The position numbers and the translations under genes are program-made. From Candidatus Woesearchaeota archaeon (GTDB taxonomy: Archaea > Nanobdellota > Nanobdellia > Woesearchaeales > WJKL01), in contig JAHWIR010000006.1 of NCBI GenBank assembly GCA_019322435.1, positions 21,760 through 85,759 of the forward strand: DNA of 64,000 nucleotides, read 5' to 3'. Shown here piece after piece: positions 8,069-16,146 of this stretch. The first letter of the stretch is position 1, and each line of letters opens with the position of its first letter. The notes beneath the pieces are model-generated. The model did not search any database, was not told the DNA's origin, and worked only from the letters and a program-made list of their open reading frames with translations.

Positions 8069-8875
8069 TTATTTGACTTGCTTCATGTCTTTCCAAGAAG
8101 CGTCAAATAAATTAGTCATTGCAGATGCAAAGAACGGGCTCTTTACCCATATCCCTACATCATAAGTAGGGTGCACATCTTTGTCATCCATTACCATAAA
8201 AATAATATCTTTATCATCAACAACAGTAAATCTTGCTGGAGGATGTGCTAAATTTCTTATTTCTGCAACAGAAGCTATATCTTTCAGTATTGATTTATTC
8301 TCTTTTGTGATTGGAGCTGCAATTCTTACTTGAACTCCTCTCTTCTTTAACTTCTCAAATACTGGCTTCAGTCCTTCAACTTTTCTCATCAATCCCTTGT
8401 CTGTTGTCATTATTGTAACAGCCCTTTCTGCATTTCTGATTGTAAGTTCTAGATGATTGTATAGATTATGCCTTCCTCTCAGGCTTCCGCTAAGATCAGT
8501 CGGCTCAATCAGTTCAACGCCTTGGTTGTGAAGAGTATTTAGTTCTCCAATAACCTCTGTTTCTTTTAGGTTCTCAAGCCTTTTTATTTTCTCGTCAGCT
8601 TCTTCTTTCATATTTTTCTTGACTCTTTCAACAACCTCAGAAGGAGACACAGCAATATATTTTATAGGTTTTCCTAGTTTCATCACGACAAAACCTTTTT
8701 TCTCAAGGCTTTCAAGAACATCATAGCTTCTTGATCTTGGAACATTTGCAATATCTGATAATTCTCCTGCAGTTGATACTCCCCTCGACAATAACGCAGT
8801 CCATATCTTGACCTCGTATAAGTTCAAAGAAAAATACCTTCTTAGTTGGCTTAAAAATTCTTCTTTAACAATCAT
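8069..8875 (-). CDS. TrmB-family transcriptional regulator, paralogue 1
   Basis: Sugar-sensing type TrmB regulator, 268 aa. The N-terminal winged helix (residues about 15-75: VKIWTALLSRGVSTAGELSD then VPRSRSYDVLESLEKKGFV) is followed by a short coiled coil and a C-terminal effector domain with a phospholipase-D-like fold (VTIMTTDKGLMRK, VRIAAPITKENK, IFMVMDDKDVHPTYDVGIW). A close paralogue lies at 37956-38774. Neither has the longer sugar-binding domain of Thermococcus TrmB. It is transcribed away from the acetyl-CoA synthetase genes across a 209-bp gap, which makes it a candidate regulator of them; that is inference from position only. Confidence 0.88.
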   Translation of the reverse strand: MIVKEEFLSQLRRYFSLNLYEVKIWTALLSRGVSTAGELSDIANVPRSRSYDVLESLEKKGFVVMKLGKPIKYIAVSPSEVVERVKKNMKEEADEKIKRLENLKETEVIGELNTLHNQGVELIEPTDLSGSLRGRHNLYNHLELTIRNAERAVTIMTTDKGLMRKVEGLKPVFEKLKKRGVQVRIAAPITKENKSILKDIASVAEIRNLAHPPARFTVVDDKDIIFMVMDDKDVHPTYDVGIWVKSPFFASAMTNLFDASWKDMKQVK

Positions 8876-9052
8876 TTAAAACCCCCCTCTTTTTTGAATT
8901 TTATTATTGTTATATTCAAATAAAATTTACTACTATAAATATGTTATCTTTTTCTTCACTTAGCTGTGATGTTAATCTCTCAGTAGTCATAAAAATAGAA
9001 CTGGTATATAAATATTTAGGTTCTTAAATTTTCATCTAAAATTATAAAAAAG

Positions 9053-9060
9053 TTTAAATA
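9053..9060 (+). promoter_or_regulatory. TATA box for the ADP-forming acetyl-CoA synthetase operon
   Basis: TTTAAATA followed by ACC, 24 bases before the ATG at 9085; a leaderless start is expected. The rest of the 8876-9084 gap is AT-rich, with a second TATA-like TATATAAATA near 9005. Confidence 0.65.
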
Positions 9061-9084
9061 ACCTCTTCTCGTTATCAACAAAAA

Positions 9085-9732
9085 ATGAAACAAATGGATT
9101 TTCAGAAGGAAAAAAAACTTTTGGAAAGATATAAATTGCCTTTTGCAAAATCAGATCTAGCTAGTTCTCCTGAAAAAGCCCTTGCTATTGCCAAAAAATT
9201 TGGTTATCCTGTTGCAATCAAAGCCATCTCAAAAGACATTATCCACAAATCAGATATTGGTGGAGTTAAAGTTAACATCCAAAATAAAGAAGAGTTAACG
9301 TCTGCTTATAACTCCATGCTAACCGCAATAAAAAAGAAATCTCCTAAGGCAAAAATTGAAGGGATCCTTATCCAAAAAATGGAATCAGGTGTTGAAGTGA
9401 TTATCGGAATGAAACGAGACCCGCAATTTGATGCAGTAGTGGTGTTTGGTCTTGGGGGCATGTTTACTGAAATACTAAAAGATGTATCTTTCAGAATAGC
9501 TCCAATAACTAAACAAGAAGCAGAAGAGATGATAAATGAAATTAAAAGCAGCCAAATTTTGAGAGGAGTAAGAGGAAGTCCTCCAGTAAAGATTTCTGCG
9601 CTTGTAGATCTGCTGGTAAAAGCCTCAAGGCTTGCAATAGAAAACAAAAAAATCCAGGAGCTTGATTTTAATCCAGTAATCGTAGATGAAAAAACCGCTG
9701 TTATTGTTGATGTGAGGATATTGACAGAATGA
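9085..9732 (+). CDS. acdB: Acetate--CoA ligase (ADP-forming) beta subunit
   Basis: Beta subunit (ATP-grasp domain) of archaeal ADP-forming acetyl-CoA synthetase, 215 aa. It shows FGYPVAIKAISKDIIHKSDIGG near residue 40 (the ATP-grasp lysine and the HKSD motif), IEGILIQKMESGVEVIIGMKRD, FGLGGMFTEILKDVSFRIAP and the metal-binding LDFNPVIV. The enzyme converts acetyl-CoA plus ADP and phosphate to acetate plus ATP in fermentative archaea. It overlaps the alpha-subunit start by 4 bases. In many organisms the two chains are fused; here they are separate, beta first. Confidence 0.94.
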   Translation: MKQMDFQKEKKLLERYKLPFAKSDLASSPEKALAIAKKFGYPVAIKAISKDIIHKSDIGGVKVNIQNKEELTSAYNSMLTAIKKKSPKAKIEGILIQKMESGVEVIIGMKRDPQFDAVVVFGLGGMFTEILKDVSFRIAPITKQEAEEMINEIKSSQILRGVRGSPPVKISALVDLLVKASRLAIENKKIQELDFNPVIVDEKTAVIVDVRILTE

Positions 9733-11135
9733 CTAAAAACAAACTCGACCCTTTATTCAACCCAAAAAGCATTGCAGTAATAGGGGCTTCAAGAGACCAT
9801 AGTTCAGTAGGTTATGGTATTCTCAAAAACATTCTTAAAGGTTGTGTATTTGAAAATGAATATTGCAAACCCTTTAAAGGAAGAATCTATGCAGTAAATC
9901 CAAATGCTGATGAAATTCTCAATGTTCAATCCTACCCTAAAATTACAGACATCAAAGAAGATGTTGATTTAGCAGTAATAGCTGTTCCTGCTAAGCTTGT
10001 CCCTCTTGTTATGAAAGACAGCATCAAGAAAAAAGTTAAAGCGATGATTGTAATCTCTGCCGGCTTTGCAGAATTGGGAGAACAGGGGAAAAAACTGCAA
10101 GATGAAATTAAAGAAATAGCAACAAAAGCAAACATCCCACTAGTAGGGCCAAACTGTTTAGGGATTATAAGGCCTTCTTCCTATCTTAATGCAAGCTTTG
10201 CTCCCTCAACGCCGCCGGAAGGCAATATAGCCTTTATCTCACAATCAGGAGCAATTGCTGATAGTATAATTGACTGGGCAATATCTAATAGATATGGTTT
10301 CTCAACTCTGATTAGTTATGGTAATAAAGCAATGTTGGGTGTTACAGATTTTTTAGAATGGTTGGAAAAAGACCCGGAGACAAAAGCAATCGCAATTTAT
10401 ATGGAAGGAATTGACAATGGAAAAAAATTCATGGAAATTGCTAAAAAAGTTACCAAAACAAAACCAATTATAGTGTTAAAAGCAGGAAGAACAGAAAAAG
10501 GCATCCGTGCTATCTCATCCCACACAGGCTCTTTAGCAGGTTCTTATGAAATATATAAGGCTGCTTTTAAACAAAGCAATGTTTTCTCAGCAGAAACCAT
10601 AGAAGAGCTCTTTGATCTAGCAAAAGCATTAGCAGACCAGCCGCCAGTAAAAGAAAATGCTGTTGCTATTGTAACAAACGGCGGCGGTTGTGGTGTTATT
10701 TGTGCTGACTTTTGTACAGAATTTGGAATTAACCTGGTGGATCTTAAAAAAAGCACAATCAAAAAATTAGACGCAACCAAAAAATTACATCCTGCCTATA
10801 GCAAAAGCAACCCGCTTGATATTATAGGGGATGCTCTTCCAGAACAATACTCTATTGCAGTCAATACCTTATTAGATGAAGATTATATCCATGGCCTTAT
10901 TGTAATCCAGACACTTCAAACAATGACAAATCCAGAAGAAGACGCAAATGTTGTAATTGAAGCAAAAAAAGGGCATCCAGAAAAAGCAATAGTCTGTACT
11001 TATATGGGTGGAAAATACAGCCAGAGAAGTATCAGGCTTCTTGAATCACATGGCATTCCTGACTACAATGATTTAAAAAAATCAGCAAAAGCAATGTGGG
11101 CGTTGATAGAAAGAGGAAAACAATTAAAAAAATAA
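9729..11135 (+). CDS. acdA: Acetate--CoA ligase (ADP-forming) alpha subunit
   Basis: Alpha subunit, 468 aa, made of a CoA-binding Rossmann domain (PKSIAVIGASRDHSSVGYGI near residue 13), a succinyl-CoA-synthetase-like middle domain with VGPNCLGIIRPSSYLNASFA and the catalytic-histidine region ISSHTGSLAGSYE (about residue 263), and a C-terminal ligase-CoA domain (AIVTNGGGCGVICADFC). The phosphohistidine relay of this family is intact. With the 215-aa beta chain it forms an energy-conserving acetate-producing enzyme. It converges on the AMP-forming synthetase gene with only a 2-base gap. Confidence 0.95.
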   Translation: MTKNKLDPLFNPKSIAVIGASRDHSSVGYGILKNILKGCVFENEYCKPFKGRIYAVNPNADEILNVQSYPKITDIKEDVDLAVIAVPAKLVPLVMKDSIKKKVKAMIVISAGFAELGEQGKKLQDEIKEIATKANIPLVGPNCLGIIRPSSYLNASFAPSTPPEGNIAFISQSGAIADSIIDWAISNRYGFSTLISYGNKAMLGVTDFLEWLEKDPETKAIAIYMEGIDNGKKFMEIAKKVTKTKPIIVLKAGRTEKGIRAISSHTGSLAGSYEIYKAAFKQSNVFSAETIEELFDLAKALADQPPVKENAVAIVTNGGGCGVICADFCTEFGINLVDLKKSTIKKLDATKKLHPAYSKSNPLDIIGDALPEQYSIAVNTLLDEDYIHGLIVIQTLQTMTNPEEDANVVIEAKKGHPEKAIVCTYMGGKYSQRSIRLLESHGIPDYNDLKKSAKAMWALIERGKQLKK

Positions 11136-11137
11136 AA

Positions 11138-13099
11138 TCACTGTCTTTCTCTTTTCAAAACATCTACAACAGTGGGGTCTGCCAGCGTTGTAACATTCCC
11201 AACATCTTCTTTTCCTTCTGCTATTGCTTTCAGAATTCTCCTCATTATCTTTCCGCTTCTTGTTTTTGGCAGAGCATCTGCAAATTGTATTTTGTCTGGC
11301 TTTGCAATTGGACCGATTTCTTTTGCAACATGCTTCCTTAATTCTTCCACAAGTTTTTCTGATTTTTTTACTCCCTTATTCAAAGTCACAAAGGAATATA
11401 ATGCCTGCCCCTTAATCTCATGAGGAAACGGAACAATGGCTGCCTCAGCTACTTTATCATGCGAGACCAAAGCAGATTCAACCTCTGCTGTTCCTAGTCT
11501 ATGACCAGACACATTAAGAACATCATCTATCCTTCCCATCAACCAATAATCAATATCCTCATCTTTTCTTGCTCCATCTCCAGTAAGATACACTCCTTTA
11601 AATCTTTTCCAATATGTTTTGATAAATCTTTGATGATCACCATATACTGTTCTCATCAATCCTGGCCAGGGCTTTTTTATCACTAAATAACCACCTTCAT
11701 TAACCTTAACTTCTTTCCCTTCTTCATTTAAGATAGCTGGCTCAATTCCTGGAAAAGGCTTGCTAGCACTCCCAGGCTTTAGTGTCATTGCTCCAGGCAG
11801 CGGAGTTATTAAGATTCCTCCTGTCTCTGTTTGCCACCATGTATCTACAACAGGACATCTTTCTTTTCCAATTGCCTTGTAATACCACATCCATGTTTCT
11901 GGATTAATTGGCTCACCAACTGTCCCTAATAATCTTAATGAGCTTAAATCATGTTTATTTGGCCATTCATCTCCAAACTTTGATACAGCCCGTATAGCTG
12001 TTGGCGCTGTATAGAATATATTCACTTTAAACTTCTTAACAACTTTCCAGAATCTATCTGGCTCAGGATAAGTTGGAACACCTTCAAACATCAAGCTTGT
12101 AGCTCCATTAGCCAATGGCCCATAGACAATATAACTATGCCCTGTAATCCAGCCAATATCTGCTGTGCACCAATAAATATCCGTTTCATGATAATCAAAT
12201 ATCCATTTGAATGTCTGGTAGACATATAACAGATAGCCTCCAGTTGTATGCAAAACACCTTTTGGCTTTCCTGTTGTTCCAGATGTATAGAGAATAAATA
12301 AAGGATCCTCTGCATCCATCTCTTCTACTTCACATTCATCCTTGATGTCATCTGCATTTATTTCATCATGCCACCACACATCCCTTCCTTTTTTCATATT
12401 CACTTTATTCTTTGCTCTCTTAACAACAATGACGTCCTTAATGCATTTGCATTCACTAAAAGCCAAATCAGCATTTTTCTTAAGATCTATTTTTTTTCCA
12501 GCTCTTAAACTTCCGTCAGATGTTATCAGCATCCTGCATTTGCTGTCCAGAATCCTGTCTTTTAATGACTCTGCACTAAACCCTCCAAACACAATAGAAT
12601 GGATAGCCCCTATCCTTGTGCATGCCAGCATAGCAATTGCCAGCTCAGGGACCATCGGAAGATAAATAGCTATCCTGTCTCCTTTCTTAACTCCCTTTTT
12701 CTTAAGAACATTCGCAAACCTGCAGACCTCTTTATGAAGTTCTTTGTAAGTATATTTCTTGACATCTTTCTCTGGCTCTCCTTGCCATATTATTGCTGCC
12801 TTATCCCCTCTTTCCTTAAGATTCCTGTCAAGACAATTATAGCATACATTTAATTTTCCGCCTTTAAACCAGGTGAATCTAACATTCTTTTTGTCATAAC
12901 TAAAAACAGAATTCCATTTTTTGAACCAGTGAAGCTGCTCTGCTTTCTCAGCCCAGAACTTTTTAGGGTCTTTAATCGATTCCTTGTATATCTTATTATA
13001 TTCTTTTTCGCTTTTAATATGGGCTTTCTTGCTAAATCCCTTTGATGCTTTAAAAGTTCTTTTCTCTTTTTCCAGTGATTCTATTCCCTCTTTATTCAT
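11138..13099 (-). CDS. acsA: Acetyl-coenzyme A synthetase (AMP-forming)
   Basis: Acetate:CoA ligase of the ANL superfamily, 653 aa, full length. N-terminal ACS domain with FWAEKAEQLHWFKKWN, the P-loop-like YTSGTTGKPKGVLHT near residue 267, the acetate pocket VDTWWQTETGG, the hinge YLTGDGARKDED, and the C-terminal PKTRSGKIMRRILKAI carrying the acylatable catalytic lysine (about residue 619). It activates acetate using ATP to AMP, the direction opposite to the neighbouring ADP-forming enzyme. GGTGGG lies a few bases upstream of the ATG. The CYTH gene upstream is 9 bases away, so the two probably share a transcript. Confidence 0.97.
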   Translation of the reverse strand: MNKEGIESLEKEKRTFKASKGFSKKAHIKSEKEYNKIYKESIKDPKKFWAEKAEQLHWFKKWNSVFSYDKKNVRFTWFKGGKLNVCYNCLDRNLKERGDKAAIIWQGEPEKDVKKYTYKELHKEVCRFANVLKKKGVKKGDRIAIYLPMVPELAIAMLACTRIGAIHSIVFGGFSAESLKDRILDSKCRMLITSDGSLRAGKKIDLKKNADLAFSECKCIKDVIVVKRAKNKVNMKKGRDVWWHDEINADDIKDECEVEEMDAEDPLFILYTSGTTGKPKGVLHTTGGYLLYVYQTFKWIFDYHETDIYWCTADIGWITGHSYIVYGPLANGATSLMFEGVPTYPEPDRFWKVVKKFKVNIFYTAPTAIRAVSKFGDEWPNKHDLSSLRLLGTVGEPINPETWMWYYKAIGKERCPVVDTWWQTETGGILITPLPGAMTLKPGSASKPFPGIEPAILNEEGKEVKVNEGGYLVIKKPWPGLMRTVYGDHQRFIKTYWKRFKGVYLTGDGARKDEDIDYWLMGRIDDVLNVSGHRLGTAEVESALVSHDKVAEAAIVPFPHEIKGQALYSFVTLNKGVKKSEKLVEELRKHVAKEIGPIAKPDKIQFADALPKTRSGKIMRRILKAIAEGKEDVGNVTTLADPTVVDVLKRERQ

Positions 13100-13108
13100 T
13101 CAACCCAC

Positions 13109-13684
13109 CTATTTCTCTATAAAATATTTCCTGTCTTTTATGCCCTTGTCCCAAAGCATCTTGGTATAGCCTGTATTGTCTATCTGGCTTGGTTTTATCT
13201 CCAGTTCCTTCAAAGCCTGTCTGATCTTCTTCTTGGCTTTTTCCATCTCACTTTTTCTGCTCAGATATTCCATCTCCATAAAATAACCAAGGTGCTTGAC
13301 TTTGTTTATTTCTATGATAAGCCTCTTGTCTTTCTTATGCACATAAGATTCAGAACTCTTTATCTTTTTCATCCATTCTACAAATCCCAGATCTTTCATC
13401 AAAGCTAGAAAATGTTTTGGATCCTTTATCTTAAACTCAAATTCTTCTTTAACAACAATATCTTTTGACCAGTACTTTTTCAGCCATTTCTTGAAATTGA
13501 CAACATGTGTTTTTCCGTCATCCCTTATCCTAAATGCTTTCTTAGGGTATCCTTTCCTCTTGATTGCAAAATAATCATCCATGCGGGATTCTTTTTTCAC
13601 AAGACGCCCTATTTTCCGGATTTTCTTTCTTAATTTGCTGACATCCCTTATCCTAACTTTTGTTTCAACCTCTAGCCATGCCAT
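13109..13684 (-). CDS. CYTH-domain protein (class IV adenylate cyclase/thiamine-triphosphatase-like)
   Basis: 191-aa protein with the N-terminal EVETKVRI motif (the ExExK metal/phosphate signature of CYTH proteins), basic triphosphate-tunnel residues (AFRIRDDGKTHVVNFKKWLKK), KRLIIEINKVKHLGYFMEMEYL in the second half, and the C-terminal NTGYTKMLWDKG. CYTH enzymes act on triphosphates (cyclic AMP synthesis by CyaB-type members, or tri- and polyphosphate hydrolysis). The archaeal members remain largely uncharacterised; I cannot choose a substrate. Lies between pelota and acsA on the same strand. Confidence 0.82.
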   Translation of the reverse strand: MAWLEVETKVRIRDVSKLRKKIRKIGRLVKKESRMDDYFAIKRKGYPKKAFRIRDDGKTHVVNFKKWLKKYWSKDIVVKEEFEFKIKDPKHFLALMKDLGFVEWMKKIKSSESYVHKKDKRLIIEINKVKHLGYFMEMEYLSRKSEMEKAKKKIRQALKELEIKPSQIDNTGYTKMLWDKGIKDRKYFIEK

Positions 13685-13716
13685 TTTTATGCATTAAAAC
13701 AGAATTGTATATAAAA

Positions 13717-14772
13717 TTAACTAATCTTATACCTTAATATTGCTCCTATCCCTCCTAACCCGTCCAGCTTCTTGCCGCCTTCAAACTCAGAACTGATAAT
13801 ATGAACCTCTCCTCTCATACTATCTACTGCTTTCATAATAGAATCAACTTTCTCATATCCTCCTTGCTCTCTTCTTTTAGAGATAAACTTGTCAGTAATA
13901 AGCAAAACTTTGACAGCTCCAAAATTCGCAGCCTTCTCTGTTTCCCTTATCCCATACACTCCCAACTCGTCCTTAGCAACCTCTGTCAACAGCTCCTCAA
14001 CAATCCTGGCTTCTTTAGAAATCCTATCCTGCCTTAAAACTTCCTTTGTCTCAGGCCTTTTCAATATCTCATTAATAGCATTATCGCCAACAGAACTGCA
14101 TGTTGCTAATACAATTTTCTTCTTCAGGCTTTCATCCTTAACATGATTCATCAATTCTTCTTTCCAAAAAGCAGGACTTGCAACAATTATATGCTCTATT
14201 TTATACCTGCTAGCATATTCATTCAAACCCTTAACAATATCTTCATAAAAACTTCCTTTTGCAACAACTCTTTCTTCTTTTTTCTGCACTTCTCCTTCCA
14301 GACTGCTTAATATCTGATACCCTTGTCTTTTAGACAAAGCGAATATCGCATCTTCCCTGTCTAAAACACATATCAAAATAGCAGGCTGCTTAGCACTAGC
14401 AGCTTCTTTCAGCTTATCCAATTGAAACTTCAGCCATTTCTCTTTAATTACAGTTGCAATAGTCCCTTGTTCAAAAGCAAAACTATGATGAGCCCCTCTT
14501 GGAACATCCTCAGGCCCTTGTTTTATCTTCCCAGAAACTCTTAATAAATCATCCTTAAAATCAACTTTTTCAACTTCAAGCTCAATAAAAACTCTCTTTT
14601 TAACAACATCAGTTCTTCTTTCTTCTTTCTCTCCAATCTTAATTTTTCTAATGGTTTGGCCTTTAACAGCATCCCCTGGCTCAACAATATGGCTCAAATA
14701 CCATAAATCATCCAAATTGTCAATTTTGACCTTTACTTCCCCTTTTTTCAGATTTTGATTAACTATTTTCAT
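13717..14772 (-). CDS. pelA: mRNA surveillance protein pelota (Dom34)
   Basis: Pelota/aPelota, 351 aa, normal length. N-terminal Lsm-like domain (MKIVNQNLKKGEVKVKIDN, DLWYLSHIVEPGDAVKGQTI), central domain with AILICVLDREDAIFAL, and the eRF1-like domain 3 (AVKVLLITDKFISKR, then VHIISSEFEGGKKLDGLGGI). It lacks the NIKS and GGQ motifs of the release factor aRF1, which distinguishes it. It works with aEF1-alpha to rescue stalled ribosomes. The ATG is preceded by AAGGGGG on the minus strand. It is divergent from the surface-protein operon at 14857. Confidence 0.95.
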   Translation of the reverse strand: MKIVNQNLKKGEVKVKIDNLDDLWYLSHIVEPGDAVKGQTIRKIKIGEKEERRTDVVKKRVFIELEVEKVDFKDDLLRVSGKIKQGPEDVPRGAHHSFAFEQGTIATVIKEKWLKFQLDKLKEAASAKQPAILICVLDREDAIFALSKRQGYQILSSLEGEVQKKEERVVAKGSFYEDIVKGLNEYASRYKIEHIIVASPAFWKEELMNHVKDESLKKKIVLATCSSVGDNAINEILKRPETKEVLRQDRISKEARIVEELLTEVAKDELGVYGIRETEKAANFGAVKVLLITDKFISKRREQGGYEKVDSIMKAVDSMRGEVHIISSEFEGGKKLDGLGGIGAILRYKIS

Positions 14773-14856
14773 TATAAGGGGGAATTTAGAAAAACATTTA
14801 TATATACTTTGTTGTTTTATATAAACTAAAATAATGCTTTCAAAGAGGTGTAAAAC
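14773..14856. promoter_or_regulatory. Divergent promoter region between pelota and the surface-protein operon
   Basis: Forward TATA-like TTTATATATAC near 14790 serves the 397-aa gene, which has a strong Shine-Dalgarno (AAAGAGGTG) before its ATG. A reverse TATA-like element GTTTATATAAAAC near 14812-14825 serves pelota. Confidence 0.55.
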
Positions 14857-16050
14857 ATGTTTAAATTAAAGAAAAAAGGAGTAGCACCTGATGCTTCTGC
14901 AGCAGCTGCTTTAATAGCAATAATCGGCTTCTTAATTGTACTATATATTCTCTTCATTCCACCAGAAGAAAGGGAAAAAATCCTGCTAGATGAAGAAGAA
15001 CTTGCTGAAAAAGAAGCAGAAGAAATAAGCAAAATACTACTATCAGAGTCTCCCCAGCGTTTATTTCCAGCTGAAAAAAGAGAATTTGAGCAATATTTCT
15101 CAGCAATAAACATCTATGTTGGAGAAGAAGGCATGGAATTGAAAAAAGCAGATTCTCTATATGTTTTTAGAACCCTCTTTACCAAAAGAAAAATCAACAT
15201 ATCTTTTAATGTAGTTGATCTTCCTAATATCAAAGATGCCTTATTAAACTTCTATGTAGAGGAGGGAAAAGGAAGATTAATAGTCAATTTAAATGGAAGA
15301 GAAGTATTCAATAAAAAGATAAAAAAAGGAAATATTGACCCAATTGATCTAAAAGGAAAACTTCTTGAAGGAGAAAACAGCCTTGAATTTGAAGTGTCTT
15401 CTCCTGGTTTGCTGTTCTTGAGAAGAAACCGCTATTCCCTAGATGATATCTTAGTTACAGCAGATGTTCTTAGAAGAGATACACAAGAATCAACATTATC
15501 ATTTATTGTTGATTCTGCTGAAAAAGACAACATGAGAAAAGTAAAATTAAGATATCTTCCAGAATGTGTTGAAGAGCGTATTGGTCCATTAACAATCTCA
15601 ATAAACGATGACCAGCTGTATTCAGCTGTTCCTGCTGATTGCAACATCCTGGCAAGACCAATTGAATTCCTTCCAGACAAACTGCTTGTTGGAGAAAACA
15701 CACTTAAATTCAGCACAACAAAAGGATGGTATCTAATCGATAACATAAAACTATCATCAGAGCTGAAAGAAGTGATTATCCCTGTCTATTACTTTGAAAT
15801 CGAAGAAGAGGATTATGAATATGTAATAGATGATGATGCAAATGTAACACTATACATGAAATTCATTGACGACATAACAAGAAAAGTTGCTGACATCACA
15901 GTAAACAACCACTTAATGAGATTAGATCAGGAAGAGATAGAATTCAATGAAACCATTAATAAACTTGTAGAAGAAGGCAACAACGCTATAAAAATAGAAC
16001 CAGAAGAAGTGCTGGACATAGTTGAGCTGAAAGTATTATTAGAATCTTAA
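14857..16050 (+). CDS. Single-span membrane-anchored surface protein of unknown function
   Basis: I do not recognise the family. 397 aa: a short basic start (MFKLKKKGVAPDAS) leads into one hydrophobic segment (about residues 15-36, AAALIAIIGFLIVLYILFI), then a charged helix rich in Glu (EEREKILLDEEELAEKEAEE), then about 320 residues of predicted beta-rich outside domain with a repeated theme of buried-hydrophobic strands (LLNFYVEEGKGRLIVNLNG, DQLYSAVPADCNILARP). The N-terminus resembles archaeal pilin-like anchors but a processing site is not obvious. An AAAGAGGTG Shine-Dalgarno sits 8 bases before the ATG. First gene of a five-gene cluster for the cell envelope. Confidence 0.75.
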   Translation: MFKLKKKGVAPDASAAAALIAIIGFLIVLYILFIPPEEREKILLDEEELAEKEAEEISKILLSESPQRLFPAEKREFEQYFSAINIYVGEEGMELKKADSLYVFRTLFTKRKINISFNVVDLPNIKDALLNFYVEEGKGRLIVNLNGREVFNKKIKKGNIDPIDLKGKLLEGENSLEFEVSSPGLLFLRRNRYSLDDILVTADVLRRDTQESTLSFIVDSAEKDNMRKVKLRYLPECVEERIGPLTISINDDQLYSAVPADCNILARPIEFLPDKLLVGENTLKFSTTKGWYLIDNIKLSSELKEVIIPVYYFEIEEEDYEYVIDDDANVTLYMKFIDDITRKVADITVNNHLMRLDQEEIEFNETINKLVEEGNNAIKIEPEEVLDIVELKVLLES

Positions 16051-16088
16051 ACAACCAAAAGAGGTGGAAATAGAAAAGAATTCTGATA

Positions 16089-16114
16089 GTTAATAAATTG
16101 AAAAATTTATTAAC
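16089..16114. other. Perfect 11-bp hairpin with GAAA loop upstream of the 613-aa gene
   Basis: GTTAATAAATT (16089-16099), loop GAAA, AATTTATTAAC (16104-16114). It lies in the 96-bp gap between the first two genes of the surface cluster, 33 bases before the next ATG. A GNRA loop on a long stem suggests an RNA structure, possibly a processing or stabilising element. Confidence 0.55.
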
Positions 16115-16146
16115 CCAGAAATCTCGATGATTTTGTTGAATTTAAA

